A stretch of 64,000 nt of DNA from Bacillus cereus (GCF_002584535.1 NZ_NUOT01000034.1:22981-86980); one strand, 5' to 3'; counted from the stretch's first letter, positions 8,992 to 18,801 are shown. Notes: generated by a model not told the origin, from the letters alone. Numbers and translations are program-made.

Positions 8992-9774
8992 ATGAAATAT
9001 AAATGGTTATATATAGGTCTCATTTTTTCACTTATGATGGCACTTGTTCCGGTTTCAGCATTTGCTTATACAAATACACCACATAACTGGGGAATTCCGC
9101 GACCTAAAAATGAAACGGCGCCAGATGCAGGGAAATTATATACAGAATTACTACAAAAAAATGGTGGTTTTTACTTAGGCGATACGAAGAAGAAAGATAT
9201 TTATTTAACATTTGATAATGGATATGAAAATGGGTATACAGGGAAAATCTTAGATGTACTGAAAGAGAAGAAAGTACCAGCGACCTTTTTTGTGACAGGG
9301 CATTATATAAAAACGCAAAAAGATTTATTATTAAGGATGAAAAATGAAGGGCATATTATTGGAAATCATTCTTGGAGTCATCCAGATTTTACAGCGGTAA
9401 ATGATGCAAAACTTCGTGAAGAATTGACGAGTGTAACGGAAGAAATTAAAAAAGTAACTGGACAAAAAGAAGTAAAATATGTACGTCCTCCGCGAGGGGT
9501 GTTTAGTGAAAGAACGTTAGCACTTGCGAAAGAAATGGGATATTATAACGTATTTTGGTCCCTTGCATTTCTTGATTGGAAAGTAGATCAGCAAAGAGGA
9601 TGGCAATACGCTCATAATAATGTCATGACGATGATTCATCCAGGATCTATTTTATTACTTCATGCGATATCAAAAGATAATGCAGAGGCGCTTGCAAAAA
9701 TCATTGATGATTTGCGCGAGAAAGGGTATCATTTTAAAAGCCTAGATGATTTAGTAAAAAGCAATCAGCCGTAA
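8992..9774 (+). CDS. pdaA: Delta-lactam-biosynthetic de-N-acetylase PdaA
   Basis: A 260-residue exported polysaccharide deacetylase. It has a signal peptide (about residues 1-25, ending VSAFA). The NodB-fold motifs are: TFDNGYENGY (motif 1, with the DN form typical of PdaA), GNHSWSHPDF (metal-binding H-x3-H) and VRPPRG. PdaA removes the acetyl group from N-acetylmuramic acid after peptide loss, allowing muramic delta-lactam to form in the spore cortex. Length agrees with B. subtilis PdaA, and the neighbours yfjP and an rlmCD-like gene keep the same order. ATG 8992 has AAGGAG eight bases before it; an in-frame ATG at 8974 is less likely. Confidence 0.92.
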   Translation: MKYKWLYIGLIFSLMMALVPVSAFAYTNTPHNWGIPRPKNETAPDAGKLYTELLQKNGGFYLGDTKKKDIYLTFDNGYENGYTGKILDVLKEKKVPATFFVTGHYIKTQKDLLLRMKNEGHIIGNHSWSHPDFTAVNDAKLREELTSVTEEIKKVTGQKEVKYVRPPRGVFSERTLALAKEMGYYNVFWSLAFLDWKVDQQRGWQYAHNNVMTMIHPGSILLLHAISKDNAEALAKIIDDLREKGYHFKSLDDLVKSNQP

Positions 9775-9796
9775 GCATGTATGCTTACGGTTTTCT
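9769..9796 (+). terminator. Terminator after pdaA
   Basis: Perfect stem CCGTAAGCAT/ATGCTTACGG overlapping the stop codon, with a short T tail. Confidence 0.75.
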
Positions 9797-9833
9797 CATG
9801 CTATAATGATGTGTAAAAAGGATGGGGAAACGT

Positions 9834-10697
9834 ATGTGGAGCGAACATGTTACGTTAAAGTATCCGTATCATTTTCAAGAAGTATTAAGGCGTTTATCTT
9901 TTGATCCGCTAAATGTTGTTCAGTTAGAAGAAAAGATTGTTTATGTTCCACTTTCCATAGATGAAGAACAGATTGTTGTTCGGGTACAAGGGATTGGTAC
10001 GCTTCAAAATCCACAATTTTGGGTTTCAAGCCAGACTGGTGAACAAGAGAAAGTTATGAAACGCGTCTATTCGATTTTTCAATGGAATGAATCTTTTCAA
10101 GATATACAAACTCATTTTAGAAACACATCATTACGTCCACTTTTTGAAACATATGCCTATACACCACTTATTTTAGAGTTCGATTATTTTGCGTGTCTTC
10201 TTCGTTGTATTATTCATCAACAAGTACATTTGAAATTTGCTACTGCACTTACAGAACAATTTGTAAAACAGTATGGAACAGAGAAGAATAGCGTTTTCTT
10301 TTTTCCAACACCAGAAAGAGTGGTAAATATTTCAATAGAAGAGCTCAGAAATCAGAAGTTTAGTCAAAGAAAGGCCGAATATATGATAGGACTAGCAAAA
10401 CGTATCGTGGAAGGAAAGCTGGATTTAGTGGAACTAGAAAAACAAACAGATGAAGAAGTTTCAGCACAATTGTTACCAGTGCGAGGTATTGGTGCATGGA
10501 CAGTACAAAACTTTTTATTATTTGGACTTGGTCGGAAAAATATGTTTCCGAAAGCAGATATCGGGATTCAGCGTGCACTTCAAGGGTTATTTCAACTAGA
10601 GAATAAACCGGATGATGCGCTGTTAGAAAAAGTAAAACAAGAATGTGATCCATACTGCAGTTATGCAGCGTTATATTTATGGAAAAGTATAGAGTAG
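9834..10697 (+). CDS. yfjP: DNA-3-methyladenine glycosylase, AlkA-like (YfjP)
   Basis: A 287-residue base-excision repair enzyme of the HhH-GPD superfamily that removes alkylated purines. The helix-hairpin-helix is [17 protein letters not shown] near residue 218, and the catalytic aspartate follows in FPKADIG. The N-terminal third is the AlkA_N-type beta domain. ATG 9834 follows AAAAGGATGGGG. An ATG at 9822 lies against the AAAAGG and is too close to use it. Length equals B. subtilis YfjP. The gene is followed 13 bases later by an rRNA methyltransferase gene, so the two probably share a transcript. Confidence 0.88.
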   Translation: MWSEHVTLKYPYHFQEVLRRLSFDPLNVVQLEEKIVYVPLSIDEEQIVVRVQGIGTLQNPQFWVSSQTGEQEKVMKRVYSIFQWNESFQDIQTHFRNTSLRPLFETYAYTPLILEFDYFACLLRCIIHQQVHLKFATALTEQFVKQYGTEKNSVFFFPTPERVVNISIEELRNQKFSQRKAEYMIGLAKRIVEGKLDLVELEKQTDEEVSAQLLPVRGIGAWTVQNFLLFGLGRKNMFPKADIGIQRALQGLFQLENKPDDALLEKVKQECDPYCSYAALYLWKSIE

Positions 10698-10710
10698 AGG
10701 TGTAACAATA

Positions 10711-12093
10711 ATGCAAAAGCAACATGAGAGTAAGTTGGAAGTTGGTCAAACGTTTCCTGTGACAATTAAGCGTCTTGGGATTAACGGAGAAGGCGTTGGT
10801 TATTTTAAGAGACAAGTTGTTTTCATTCCAGGGGCATTACCAGGAGAGGAAGTTGTTGCGGAAGCAACGAAAATTAAGCGTGGCTTCGCTGAAGCAAAAG
10901 TGAAAAAAATTCGTAAAGCATCGCAGCATCGCGTAAAGCCACCATGCCCGGTATATGATGAATGCGGCGGCTGTCAACTGCAGCATTTAGATTATCAAGA
11001 ACAGTTAAATCAAAAACGTGATATTGTTGTACAAGCGTTTGAAAAGTATATGAACGGAAGCTTGGAAGTTGATATTCGTCCAACACTTGGTATGGGAAAT
11101 CCATGGCATTATCGTAATAAAAGCCAATTACAAGTAGGGCGTAAAGACGAAAAAGTTATTACAGGATTATATAAGCAAAATTCACATCAATTAATTGATA
11201 TTTCCCATTGTATGATTCAACATAAGGCAACAAATGAAGCGACAAAGGTTGTAAAACGTATATTAGAAAAACTAAATGTTTCTATTTACAATGAGAAAAA
11301 ACAAAAAGGTTTAGTACGTACAATTGTGACACGTACTGCGGTCCAAACAGGAGAAGTACAGGTTACACTCATTACAACAAAAGAAGAGTTACCAAATAAA
11401 GAGCAATTTATCGCAGAAGTACAAAAACAGATGCCAACTGTTAAATCGATTATGCAAAACGTGAACTGGCGTAAAACATCAGTTATCTTTGGTGATAAAA
11501 CATTCCGCTTAGCTGGGAAAGAAGTTATTCAAGAGACACTTGGTGATTTATCATTTGAATTATCAGCACGTGCATTCTTCCAGCTGAACCCAGAACAGAC
11601 GGTTGTTCTTTACAATGAAGCAAAAAAAGCAGCTGCGTTAACAGGTACAGAAAAAATCGTTGATGCCTATTGCGGTGTTGGTACTATTGGACTATGGCTT
11701 GCAAATGATGCCGATGAAGTTCGCGGTATGGATGTGATTCCAGAAGCGATTGCAGATGCAAGAAAAAATGCGAAGCGCCACGGATTTATAAATACGAAGT
11801 ACGAAGCTGGTAAAGCAGAAGAATGGCTGCCAAAATGGGTGAAAGAAGGCTGGCGTCCAGATGTAATCGTTGTTGATCCGCCTCGTACAGGTTGTGACGA
11901 TAAGTTACTCGAAACAATTTTAAAAGTACAACCAAAGCAAGTTGTTTATGTTTCTTGCAACCCTTCATCATTAGCGCGTGATGTGAAAGCATTAATGAAG
12001 AGTTATGAAGTGGAATATGTACAACCGGTTGATATGTTCCCGCATACAGCGCATGTAGAGAATGTAGTGAAGCTTGTTAGAAAAGTAAAGTAA
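10711..12093 (+). CDS. 23S rRNA (uracil-5-)-methyltransferase, RlmD/RumA family
   Basis: A 460-residue enzyme that makes 5-methyluridine in 23S rRNA with SAM. It has an N-terminal TRAM domain (residues about 8-68), four cluster cysteines ([10 protein letters not shown] plus a later HCMIQ), a SAM pocket ([10 protein letters not shown]), the DPPRTG motif and the catalytic cysteine in [12 protein letters not shown]. Gene order (after pdaA and yfjP) matches B. subtilis YfjO. The paralogue YefA is the proven RlmCD in B. subtilis, so the exact target uridine of this copy is uncertain. Confidence 0.88.
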   Translation: MQKQHESKLEVGQTFPVTIKRLGINGEGVGYFKRQVVFIPGALPGEEVVAEATKIKRGFAEAKVKKIRKASQHRVKPPCPVYDECGGCQLQHLDYQEQLNQKRDIVVQAFEKYMNGSLEVDIRPTLGMGNPWHYRNKSQLQVGRKDEKVITGLYKQNSHQLIDISHCMIQHKATNEATKVVKRILEKLNVSIYNEKKQKGLVRTIVTRTAVQTGEVQVTLITTKEELPNKEQFIAEVQKQMPTVKSIMQNVNWRKTSVIFGDKTFRLAGKEVIQETLGDLSFELSARAFFQLNPEQTVVLYNEAKKAAALTGTEKIVDAYCGVGTIGLWLANDADEVRGMDVIPEAIADARKNAKRHGFINTKYEAGKAEEWLPKWVKEGWRPDVIVVDPPRTGCDDKLLETILKVQPKQVVYVSCNPSSLARDVKALMKSYEVEYVQPVDMFPHTAHVENVVKLVRKVK

Positions 12094-12107
12094 AGATGTG
12101 ACAGTGA

Positions 12108-12143
12108 TAGGCCTTATCGAAAAATCGATAAGGCCTAATTTTT
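12108..12143 (+). terminator. Terminator of the yfjP-rRNA methyltransferase unit
   Basis: Long stem TAGGCCTTATCG/CGATAAGGCCTA with loop AAAAAT and T tail. Confidence 0.9.
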
Positions 12144-12415
12144 ATGATGAATTACCCTAAACCGCTTCATAAGTAAACCGATAGTGATTTGATTTTAAAA
12201 ATGAATTGTTTATTTTAGGTTTATCAAAATAATTTTAAATAAAAATTGGAATTAAGAGATTAGCACTAATCTTTGTATGATGGAGTGCTTGTTTATTGCT
12301 ATATCAATTCCGATCACTTTTAATTCGCATGTAAGTAAATAGTGGGATAATTATACAAATATTGGGTGAAACGAAGTATACTCAATAAAGATGAATATAA
12401 TTAATTTAATTAGGA

Positions 12416-13897
12416 GTGATTTTTATATTTAGGCAAAATGCAAAAAGGATACTTATATTATTATTAACAAACCCAATATTAATAATCGGATACTGGATTT
12501 TTTGCTATGAGTTAGCTTTGTACTGTAAGTATGGAAGAATGAATTATAATATTTATATTTTATTATTATGTGTAGTGTTTTTTGTAGCTATAACTACATT
12601 TACTACAATGAGAGTGATAAAAGATAGAGAATATGAATCTAAAAAATTAATTAATTCAACTGCATGGAAATACATTTCTATTATCATTATTGTTGTAATC
12701 ACATCATTTTATGGTGTGAAGATTTATAAAAGTGCAATAAATTATGATGGCAAACTGGCATGGTTTATAGAAAAGTTAAAACATGAAAGATCAGTTAAAT
12801 TTAAACATAATAATATATATGAATATGGAGTAGAAGGTATTTTTGAAGATATAAATAAAAAATATACTTTGCCAAAGAAATTATATATGGCAACTGATTT
12901 TGATCTTACATTTCGTTCAGATGGAACAATCACAGCGTTTGATACATTTGTTTATGGGAAAAATGCTGATGGGAAAGAGGAAACTTATTTAATATCTTAT
13001 AATAAGAAGAAATCAGAAGATATTACTGTAATACGAGATGGGTATGCAAATCCCGATTATGATGAGGATAAACTAGTAGAACCTCTAATTAAAACGGTTA
13101 AGGCTATTCCAGTTAAGCGAACGGTTAGTAAGTGGAATGAAAGTAAGTATGGGTTGATCTATTATGGGAAAAGGAATTGGGGATACAATACAGAGGGAAT
13201 TATTAATATTACTGAGGATGGTAAGGAGCAAAATCTTAAAGAAGCAGCTTCTGAAATCATTGGATATACTGTATCTATATTTGTTCCTGGAAAAGAGAAA
13301 GAGCTAGTACCTGCTAGATATAATTTAATATGTGACGCAAGTTGGAGTAAATCAAAGACTCCTCCAAATAAAGATAAGTTTAAAGAGAAGAGACAAGATT
13401 CAACGAATGAAAAGGAGCAGTTTTTCCTATCAAAAGAAGTTGGTTATAAACTAAATATGACAGAAAAAGCATTAGGGAGTGCTTTTTATTCACTAAGCAA
13501 GACTAGTGATGGAGGTAAAACATGGGAGGTTATCAATACGGACCCATTTAATAGAGGGATTGGTAGTGTATCAGGAGTAACCTTTCTAAATGATAAACTT
13601 GGGTTTTTAGGAGCAATTAGACCTTCTGGTAATGAGGGAGAGTTATATCGTACAGATGATGGGGGCTTATCTTTCAAACAGGTAAATTATCCCCCGCATG
13701 AAGTGAAATTGGAACATACACAGTCTATCATAAGTCCTTTTGATTCTCCTGGTATGCCTTATGAGAAAGATGGAGTCTTTAATATGTTAGTTGGACAAGG
13801 GGCAGATGGAGACTACAATGGCGATAGTAGTGCACTTTATCAGTCAAAAGATCAAGGAGAGACGTGGGAATTTATAGAGGAGGTTAAAAAAAGTTAG
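12416..13897 (+). CDS. Membrane protein with BNR/Asp-box repeat ectodomain
   Basis: A protein of about 493 residues, family not recognised. Three hydrophobic segments lie at about residues 10-37, 42-66 and 83-103. The rest is probably outside the cell. Near the C-terminus, three Asp-box-like motifs suggest a beta-propeller: TSDGGKTWEV, RTDDGGLSFKQ and SKDQGETWEF. No sialidase catalytic residues could be identified, so an enzymatic role is not claimed. The start is uncertain: GTG 12416 overlaps the AGGAG site, and no ATG exists in frame nearby, so a rare codon downstream may be used. The gene is very AT-rich and stands between syntenic blocks, suggesting it is accessory. Confidence 0.65.
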   Translation: MIFIFRQNAKRILILLLTNPILIIGYWIFCYELALYCKYGRMNYNIYILLLCVVFFVAITTFTTMRVIKDREYESKKLINSTAWKYISIIIIVVITSFYGVKIYKSAINYDGKLAWFIEKLKHERSVKFKHNNIYEYGVEGIFEDINKKYTLPKKLYMATDFDLTFRSDGTITAFDTFVYGKNADGKEETYLISYNKKKSEDITVIRDGYANPDYDEDKLVEPLIKTVKAIPVKRTVSKWNESKYGLIYYGKRNWGYNTEGIINITEDGKEQNLKEAASEIIGYTVSIFVPGKEKELVPARYNLICDASWSKSKTPPNKDKFKEKRQDSTNEKEQFFLSKEVGYKLNMTEKALGSAFYSLSKTSDGGKTWEVINTDPFNRGIGSVSGVTFLNDKLGFLGAIRPSGNEGELYRTDDGGLSFKQVNYPPHEVKLEHTQSIISPFDSPGMPYEKDGVFNMLVGQGADGDYNGDSSALYQSKDQGETWEFIEEVKKS

Positions 13898-13924
13898 AGT
13901 TAGTACTAAAGTTAAATAAATAAT

Positions 13925-13975
13925 AAAAACAAAGAAGCAGAAAATCACTTGGGATTTCCTGCTTCTTTGTTTTTA
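13925..13975. terminator. Bidirectional terminator
   Basis: Stem AAAAACAAAGAAGCAG/CTGCTTCTTTGTTTTT lies between two converging genes. Confidence 0.85.
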
Positions 13976-13995
13976 TAAAGAAAATACTTGATATG

Positions 13996-15444
13996 CTAGT
14001 ACACGATAACCGGTTCATAAGTGCTGAGATTATCATACACAGTTTTCGCAACACTAGGATGAAGGTTAACACATCCGCCTGAACCTCCAGTTAAATAGGC
14101 ATTATTGGCCCAGTTTGTCCGCCAGCCGGCATCATGGAACCCTTGTCCGCTATTTGTGAACGGAGCCCAGTAATCTACCTTAACGGAATAATCAGGTTTA
14201 CCTACTGCGCTACCTTTGAGTGTGTACGGTGATCGTTTATAGAGGATATACCACACACCTGGTGATGTATCTTCACTCGTGCTATGTTTACCTGTTACTA
14301 CATTCGTTGAAACTGCCAATTTTCCATCTTTGTAAATCCAAATTTGTTGTTCCGCAATCGACACTTCCGCATACGTGTCTCCAATGCCATTATTCGCTGT
14401 TGTTTCATAACCGATGCCTTCGTTATTCCAACCATTTCCGTAAATGTTAGAAACAGAAAGCGATTTTTCCCCTTTTTCGAAGGCTTCTTGGATTCGTTTT
14501 GTTTCTTTTTCAACATTTATTGCCCAGCCATAGCCTTGTCCTTTTACTGATATAACTGAACCAGAATGGGTTTTAAATGTGAAGTCTTTATTTAATGTCG
14601 ATTGAGAATTGTTAATTTCAGTAATCTTGTTCTTAATGTCGCTCGAGTCGATTGTAGCCTTCATATCTTTTGACATAGAGGCATTTTTAATTAGATCTTT
14701 AGCTTTTAAAGAGTAAACTTCATTCTGTACCTTATAATCAATGGTTTGTTGGAGAAGATTCTGTAGTGCTTTCTCTTCCTTTTTTATAATCGGATTGTTT
14801 TCTTTAATAGGCTGTATGTATACAGGTTTCAGATGGATTTCACTTTTATACTTCTGCTTGTCGTAATCCTTTAATAGATTAGCAACATCATACTGTTTTC
14901 CATCAATGCTTTTTGAGATAACAACTTTTCCCTGTTCGAGCTTCGCCATAGCATCTTGAGGCGCTTTTAAACCTTTATTCATAGAGATGAGCTTTTCTTC
15001 TACAAGTTTTTTCATTGTTTCACTTCGGTACTGATCCGCCTTTTCTGGTAGCAATGAATAATTTTTTTCCTTTGAGGAAGGGAAAAACGTCCACTGGCTT
15101 TTTAATAGTTTTTTAACTTGAGGCAAATCTTTTTCCGTAAGTTCAGTTTGTGTATCTTCTTCATCTAAAATTTGTTGTTGGCCGACATAGACTTTATTTT
15201 CTAATCCAGATGTTTTTAATTTCTGCATTGCCTGATCAGCAGTCAGACCGCCGACCTTTGTATCATTAATCGTAACCTGTGAATTGAAACGAGTTGCCTG
15301 ATAATAACTCATTCCCCCAATTAGAAGTGCAATTATAACGCCGCCACCCGCTGTGATAAGCTTCCAATTTTTAAAACGTTTGCTTGAGTGTGCTCGTTTT
15401 CTATCAACTTCTTCAACTGATTCATTTATTGTGTTGTTATTCAT
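13996..15444 (-). CDS. L,D-transpeptidase with peptidoglycan-binding domain
   Basis: A 482-residue membrane-anchored cell-wall enzyme. A cytoplasmic N-terminus of about 30 residues is followed by one membrane segment (about 31-50). The next 280 residues resemble the putative peptidoglycan-binding (YoaR/VanW-type) region. The C-terminal YkuD domain holds the catalytic motif GGSGGCVNLHPS with the upstream histidine in GFHDAGWR. Such enzymes form 3-3 cross-links or attach to stem peptides. ATG 15444 sits behind GGAGGAAAT; a GTG 15 bases upstream would include the ribosome site and is rejected. It is monocistronic. Confidence 0.85.
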   Translation of the reverse strand: MNNNTINESVEEVDRKRAHSSKRFKNWKLITAGGGVIIALLIGGMSYYQATRFNSQVTINDTKVGGLTADQAMQKLKTSGLENKVYVGQQQILDEEDTQTELTEKDLPQVKKLLKSQWTFFPSSKEKNYSLLPEKADQYRSETMKKLVEEKLISMNKGLKAPQDAMAKLEQGKVVISKSIDGKQYDVANLLKDYDKQKYKSEIHLKPVYIQPIKENNPIIKKEEKALQNLLQQTIDYKVQNEVYSLKAKDLIKNASMSKDMKATIDSSDIKNKITEINNSQSTLNKDFTFKTHSGSVISVKGQGYGWAINVEKETKRIQEAFEKGEKSLSVSNIYGNGWNNEGIGYETTANNGIGDTYAEVSIAEQQIWIYKDGKLAVSTNVVTGKHSTSEDTSPGVWYILYKRSPYTLKGSAVGKPDYSVKVDYWAPFTNSGQGFHDAGWRTNWANNAYLTGGSGGCVNLHPSVAKTVYDNLSTYEPVIVY

Positions 15445-15639
15445 AAATATTTCCTCCACATACCTAATATAGCCCCAGTATCAACGACAACGGACTTTAA
15501 ACTAATGTTTTTGTATCTAAAACCATTGATTAGTTTACCTTATTATTCTTAAATTTTCACTATTTTTTTACCAAATTTTACAGTGTTGAGTCAGTTAAAT
15601 TTGGATTTGTGTCAATAGAATGAACGTGTTAATAACCAG

Positions 15640-15900
15640 TAGATAGAGAAGTTTCTAAAGGAGTGCGAAGAGTGGAAGAAAAATATACAGCCTGAAGAAG
15701 AGTTGCAGAATTTCCTGCAGGAACATGGATGGCGTACGTGAACTGGATTGTAAATGATTGGTTTAACATGTATAGTCTATTGGCAGAAGTAGACACTAAA
15801 TGGGCTCTCTTGTGTTACTATGGGAAGAAGATTACGAAAAATATCATAGAATGCTTACAATTTTTGTTTTATGTAACGGAAAAAGAAAGGTGGTGAGTCT
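15640..15900 (+). pseudogene. Possible decayed gene remnant
   Basis: The 508-base gap before truA2 has no intact gene. One frame, read from about 15703 to 15895, gives VAEFPAGTWMAYVNW then DWFNMYSLLAEVDTKWALL and ends at a TGA; another frame gives a short acidic stretch EEELQNFLQEHGW. The first resembles a fragment of a small effector-binding (GyrI-like) domain. No start codon or continuous frame links them. This is either a broken gene or chance coding; the call is tentative. Confidence 0.3.
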
Positions 15901-15952
15901 GTTAATAAAAACATGAATAGGCAAATGTCTATGTTTTTAATAGCAGAAAACA

Positions 15953-16690
15953 ATGAACAACTATAAATTAACAATTCAATATGACGGCGGCCGCTATAAA
16001 GGCTGGCAACGTCTTGGAAATAATGATAATACGATTCAAGGGAAAATCGAAAGTGTATTATCAGAAATGGTCGGACATGAAATAGAAATCATCGGATGTA
16101 GCAGGACAGATGCCGGTGTACACGCTTTGAATCAAATAGCGAATTTCAAGGTCGATGAAAAATTAGCAGAACCGAAAATTAAAAAGTATTTAAATCAATA
16201 CTTATCAAATGATATTAGTATTAAGGATGTGGAGTTAGTCTCTGAACGTTTCCATGCTCGTTACAATTCGAAAGCAAAGACTTATGTATATAAGATTTGG
16301 AATGAAGAACATACGAATCCCTTTATGCGTAAATACAGCATGCACGTTCAGAAAAAGTTAAATATTGAAAGTATGAAAAAGGCAGCTCAATACTTAATTG
16401 GTTCACATGATTTTACAGCTTTTTCAAACGCTAAATCTAAGAAAAAGTCTATGGTACGAGAAGTATATATGCTTGATATTGTGGAAAGTGAAGGTTTTAT
16501 TCAAATTAGAGTGAGCGGAAATGGATTTCTTCATAATATGGTAAGAAAGATTGTTGGGGCGTTAATCGAAGTGGGATTAGGGCAGTTAGACTCTGAAGTA
16601 ATACCACAAATTTTAAAAGAAAAACAACGAAACCAAATTAATTGTCTCGCGGATGCAAGTGGATTGTATTTGGAGAAGGTAGATTTTTAG
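15953..16690 (+). CDS. truA: tRNA pseudouridine synthase A (second copy type)
   Basis: A 245-residue TruA enzyme that converts uridines 38-40 of the tRNA anticodon arm to pseudouridine. The catalytic aspartate is in GCSRTDAGVHALNQ, followed by the family motifs FHARYNSKAKTYVYKI and GNGFLHNMVRKIVG. Length is normal. It is not beside the ribosomal protein/ecf genes where the main truA lies in bacilli, so this is likely the additional copy often called truA2; the main copy is outside the window. The ribosome site is weak, as no clear AGGAGG lies at the proper distance. Confidence 0.88.
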   Translation: MNNYKLTIQYDGGRYKGWQRLGNNDNTIQGKIESVLSEMVGHEIEIIGCSRTDAGVHALNQIANFKVDEKLAEPKIKKYLNQYLSNDISIKDVELVSERFHARYNSKAKTYVYKIWNEEHTNPFMRKYSMHVQKKLNIESMKKAAQYLIGSHDFTAFSNAKSKKKSMVREVYMLDIVESEGFIQIRVSGNGFLHNMVRKIVGALIEVGLGQLDSEVIPQILKEKQRNQINCLADASGLYLEKVDF

Positions 16691-16766
16691 GCAACTGGAT
16701 GTGTAAATTCACTAGTTCCTATACACTTGAGATATGTGGGGATTATTGTGTAGTTGATATAACTAT

Positions 16767-16809
16767 CAATCAAAAGGGGAAGAGTTGATAATTCTTCCTC
16801 TTTTGATTG
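16767..16809. terminator. Bidirectional terminator between truA and the sigma-54 activator
   Basis: Inverted repeat CAATCAAAAGGGGAAGA/TCTTCCTCTTTTGATTG between converging genes. The T-run is interrupted, so strength is uncertain. Confidence 0.65.
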
Positions 16810-16853
16810 TACTAATAGAAATGAAAAAGAAATCAAGATAATGTATAGATTTT

Positions 16854-18260
16854 TCAACGGTTTAAATTAAATTTTTTAAGTCGATATTGCAAGTTTTGTC
16901 TACTCATCCCTAAAAATTTTGCGGTTTGTGAGATATTACCTTTATTTTCTTTAAGAATTTGATTGATGTATTCTTTTTCCATTTCTTTTATTGTGTGCTT
17001 TAAAGGTTTCGGGATATCATCTGTATTCCGAATAGTTAACGGTAGTTGGAAGTCATATTCTCTTTTAGTTAGTTCATAAAAGCGTGTAGGTATATGGAAC
17101 GTTGTAATGATTTCTTCATCTTCTATTAAGTTCATAGAGCCTTCAATCATATGTTCTAACTCCCTTACATTACCAGGCCATTCGTAGTTATAAAAACATT
17201 CTTTTACACTAGAATCGATCCCTTTTACTTTTAAGTCAAATTGGATATTATACTTTTCAATAAAGTGATGAACAAGAATGGAGATATCTTCTTTTCGCTC
17301 TCTTAAAGGTGGTAAAAATAAAGTCACAACGCCTAACCGATAATATAGGTCTTTCCTTAATCGATTATGTGTTATGGCTTCAATAGGGTCTTCATTAATG
17401 GTTGCTATGATTCGGACATCCACTTCTTTTTCTTGTGCGCCTCCAACTCTTCGTATTGTTTTATCTTGGATAGCACGCAATAATTTTGCTTGAAGAGCTG
17501 GATTTAATGAGTTGATTTCGTCTAATAACAAAGTCCCACCATTCGCTTCTTCAAATAAACCAGGTTTATCTATTGCACCTGTAAAAGCCCCTTTGTTCGT
17601 TCCAAATAATAGGCTTTCCATTAGGGTTTCTGGTATAGCAGCGCAGTTTTGTGAAATAAAAGGCTTTGCGGAACGGTGACTTTCATTATGAATGCTTTGT
17701 GCAAACAATTCTTTACCAGTTCCCGTTTCTCCCACGATAAGTATGGAGGACGATGTACGTGTTACTTTTTTTGCTTCTGTAATAATAGATTGGGTCGCCC
17801 TAGAATTACCTATTATATGATTAAAGGTAAATTTAGTATTTTGTTTTCGAGGAAGACTTGTTTTAATCGTTTGCTTTAATTGAGTAATGTCTTTTGAAAT
17901 TTCAATCGCACCTTTGATTTTTCCATTTTCTATTATAGGGAAGGTATCATTAATTGTTGTAATCTCTTTTCCTTTATTATTAAAATAAGTTTGTTTTATG
18001 TTTCTTTTTGTTTTTCCTAGTTTTAGTGCCTCTATGAGTGTACTACTTCGGTTTTCCTCAAATACAAATACCTCTAAAGGATTTTTATGTAATATATCTT
18101 TAGGATCCATGGATTCAATTTCCATCATTTTACGATTGTAGATTATTGTTTTACTTTCTTCATTAATAATATGAATTCCAATATCAAGTTCATTTAGCAA
18201 AGTTTCATATAGCATATTCATTTCAATTAATTTTTTGAAATTGATTTCTTCTGTATGCAT
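16854..18260 (-). CDS. Sigma-54-dependent transcriptional activator (PAS-AAA+-Fis)
   Basis: A 468-residue enhancer-binding protein of the RocR type. Domains: PAS sensor (about 12-120, with the usual ending GAIEISKDITQLKQ), central AAA+ domain (about 145-375) with Walker A GETGTGKE (177-184) and the sigma-54 contact loop GAFTGA (224-229), and a Fis-type helix-turn-helix at the end (NISQTAKFLGMSRQNLQYRL). It transcribes away from a lipoyl-like gene whose upstream region has a -24/-12 promoter and GCGC-type palindromes, the obvious targets. The ligand sensed by PAS is unknown; an amino-acid permease two genes away hints at an amino acid (inference). Confidence 0.9.
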   Translation of the reverse strand: MHTEEINFKKLIEMNMLYETLLNELDIGIHIINEESKTIIYNRKMMEIESMDPKDILHKNPLEVFVFEENRSSTLIEALKLGKTKRNIKQTYFNNKGKEITTINDTFPIIENGKIKGAIEISKDITQLKQTIKTSLPRKQNTKFTFNHIIGNSRATQSIITEAKKVTRTSSSILIVGETGTGKELFAQSIHNESHRSAKPFISQNCAAIPETLMESLLFGTNKGAFTGAIDKPGLFEEANGGTLLLDEINSLNPALQAKLLRAIQDKTIRRVGGAQEKEVDVRIIATINEDPIEAITHNRLRKDLYYRLGVVTLFLPPLRERKEDISILVHHFIEKYNIQFDLKVKGIDSSVKECFYNYEWPGNVRELEHMIEGSMNLIEDEEIITTFHIPTRFYELTKREYDFQLPLTIRNTDDIPKPLKHTIKEMEKEYINQILKENKGNISQTAKFLGMSRQNLQYRLKKFNLNR

Positions 18261-18325
18261 GTATCATCTTCTCCTTGTTATACCCTATGAAGACTGACTT
18301 TTTTTAATTTTATTAAAATTCACTT

Positions 18326-18390
18326 AAAAGCGCAAAACTTTTTGCGCTTTTTTGATTAAAAATGATAGAAAAAATTTTGCGCTTATTAAG
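18326..18390. promoter_or_regulatory. Putative enhancer (UAS) sites for the sigma-54 activator
   Basis: Site 1 (18326-18351) is a near-perfect palindrome AAAAGCGCAAAA/TTTTGCGCTTTT. Site 2 (about 18368-18390) repeats one good half, TTTTGCGCTT, with a degenerate partner. They lie about 40-105 bases upstream of the -24/-12 promoter, the usual range for a Fis-type activator. Confidence 0.6.
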
Positions 18391-18431
18391 TTTTTTTGCA
18401 AGCATTTCTAATTTTACAGGGGGAATTGAAG

Positions 18432-18448
18432 TTGGTATGCATTTTGCA
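18432..18448 (+). promoter_or_regulatory. Sigma-54 (-24/-12) promoter
   Basis: TTGGTATGCATTTTGCA compares with the consensus YTGGCACGNNNNTTGCW. The invariant GG and GC are ten bases apart. It directs transcription toward the lipoyl-like gene, with a start expected near 18460. Confidence 0.8.
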
Positions 18449-18546
18449 TTCATAGTAAGTGAAAGCTCTAAATTTAAAGACTAGAGGTGAGTTGAAAACT
18501 TTATAGGGTGTATAACTTTTCTTAATAAAAAAGAGGAGGTTACAAA

Positions 18547-18801
18547 ATGAAGGCAGTTATAGAAGACGTGTACAGTCCTTGCTATGGGAAAGTAGAAAAA
18601 TTATTTATTACTGAAAGCTCTTATGTATATGAGTGGGAGAAATTAGCATTAATTGAAACGATAGATAAACAGAAAGTAGAAATTAAAGTGGGAATTAGTG
18701 GATATATTGAATTGCTAGAAGTGGAAGAGGGACAAGTTATCACTGATAAAACACGATTAATAACAGTAAGGGATGACCTGTTAATAACAGGTAGTGATTA
18801 A
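18547..18801 (+). CDS. Small stand-alone biotin/lipoyl-like carrier domain
   Basis: An 84-residue protein that is a single hammerhead barrel domain. The turn LALIETIDKQKVEIKVGISGYI resembles the lipoyl site (E-T-D-K-A followed by the GxI/GxV half), here with one inserted isoleucine; in part: LIETIDKQ and VGISGYI. The matching half-barrel is VYSPCYGKVEKLFI. A lysine sits at the modification turn, but whether it is biotinylated, lipoylated or unused cannot be told. GAGGAGG precedes the ATG. It is driven by a sigma-54 promoter and has no enzyme partner nearby, which is unusual for this fold. Confidence 0.65.
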   Translation: MKAVIEDVYSPCYGKVEKLFITESSYVYEWEKLALIETIDKQKVEIKVGISGYIELLEVEEGQVITDKTRLITVRDDLLITGSD

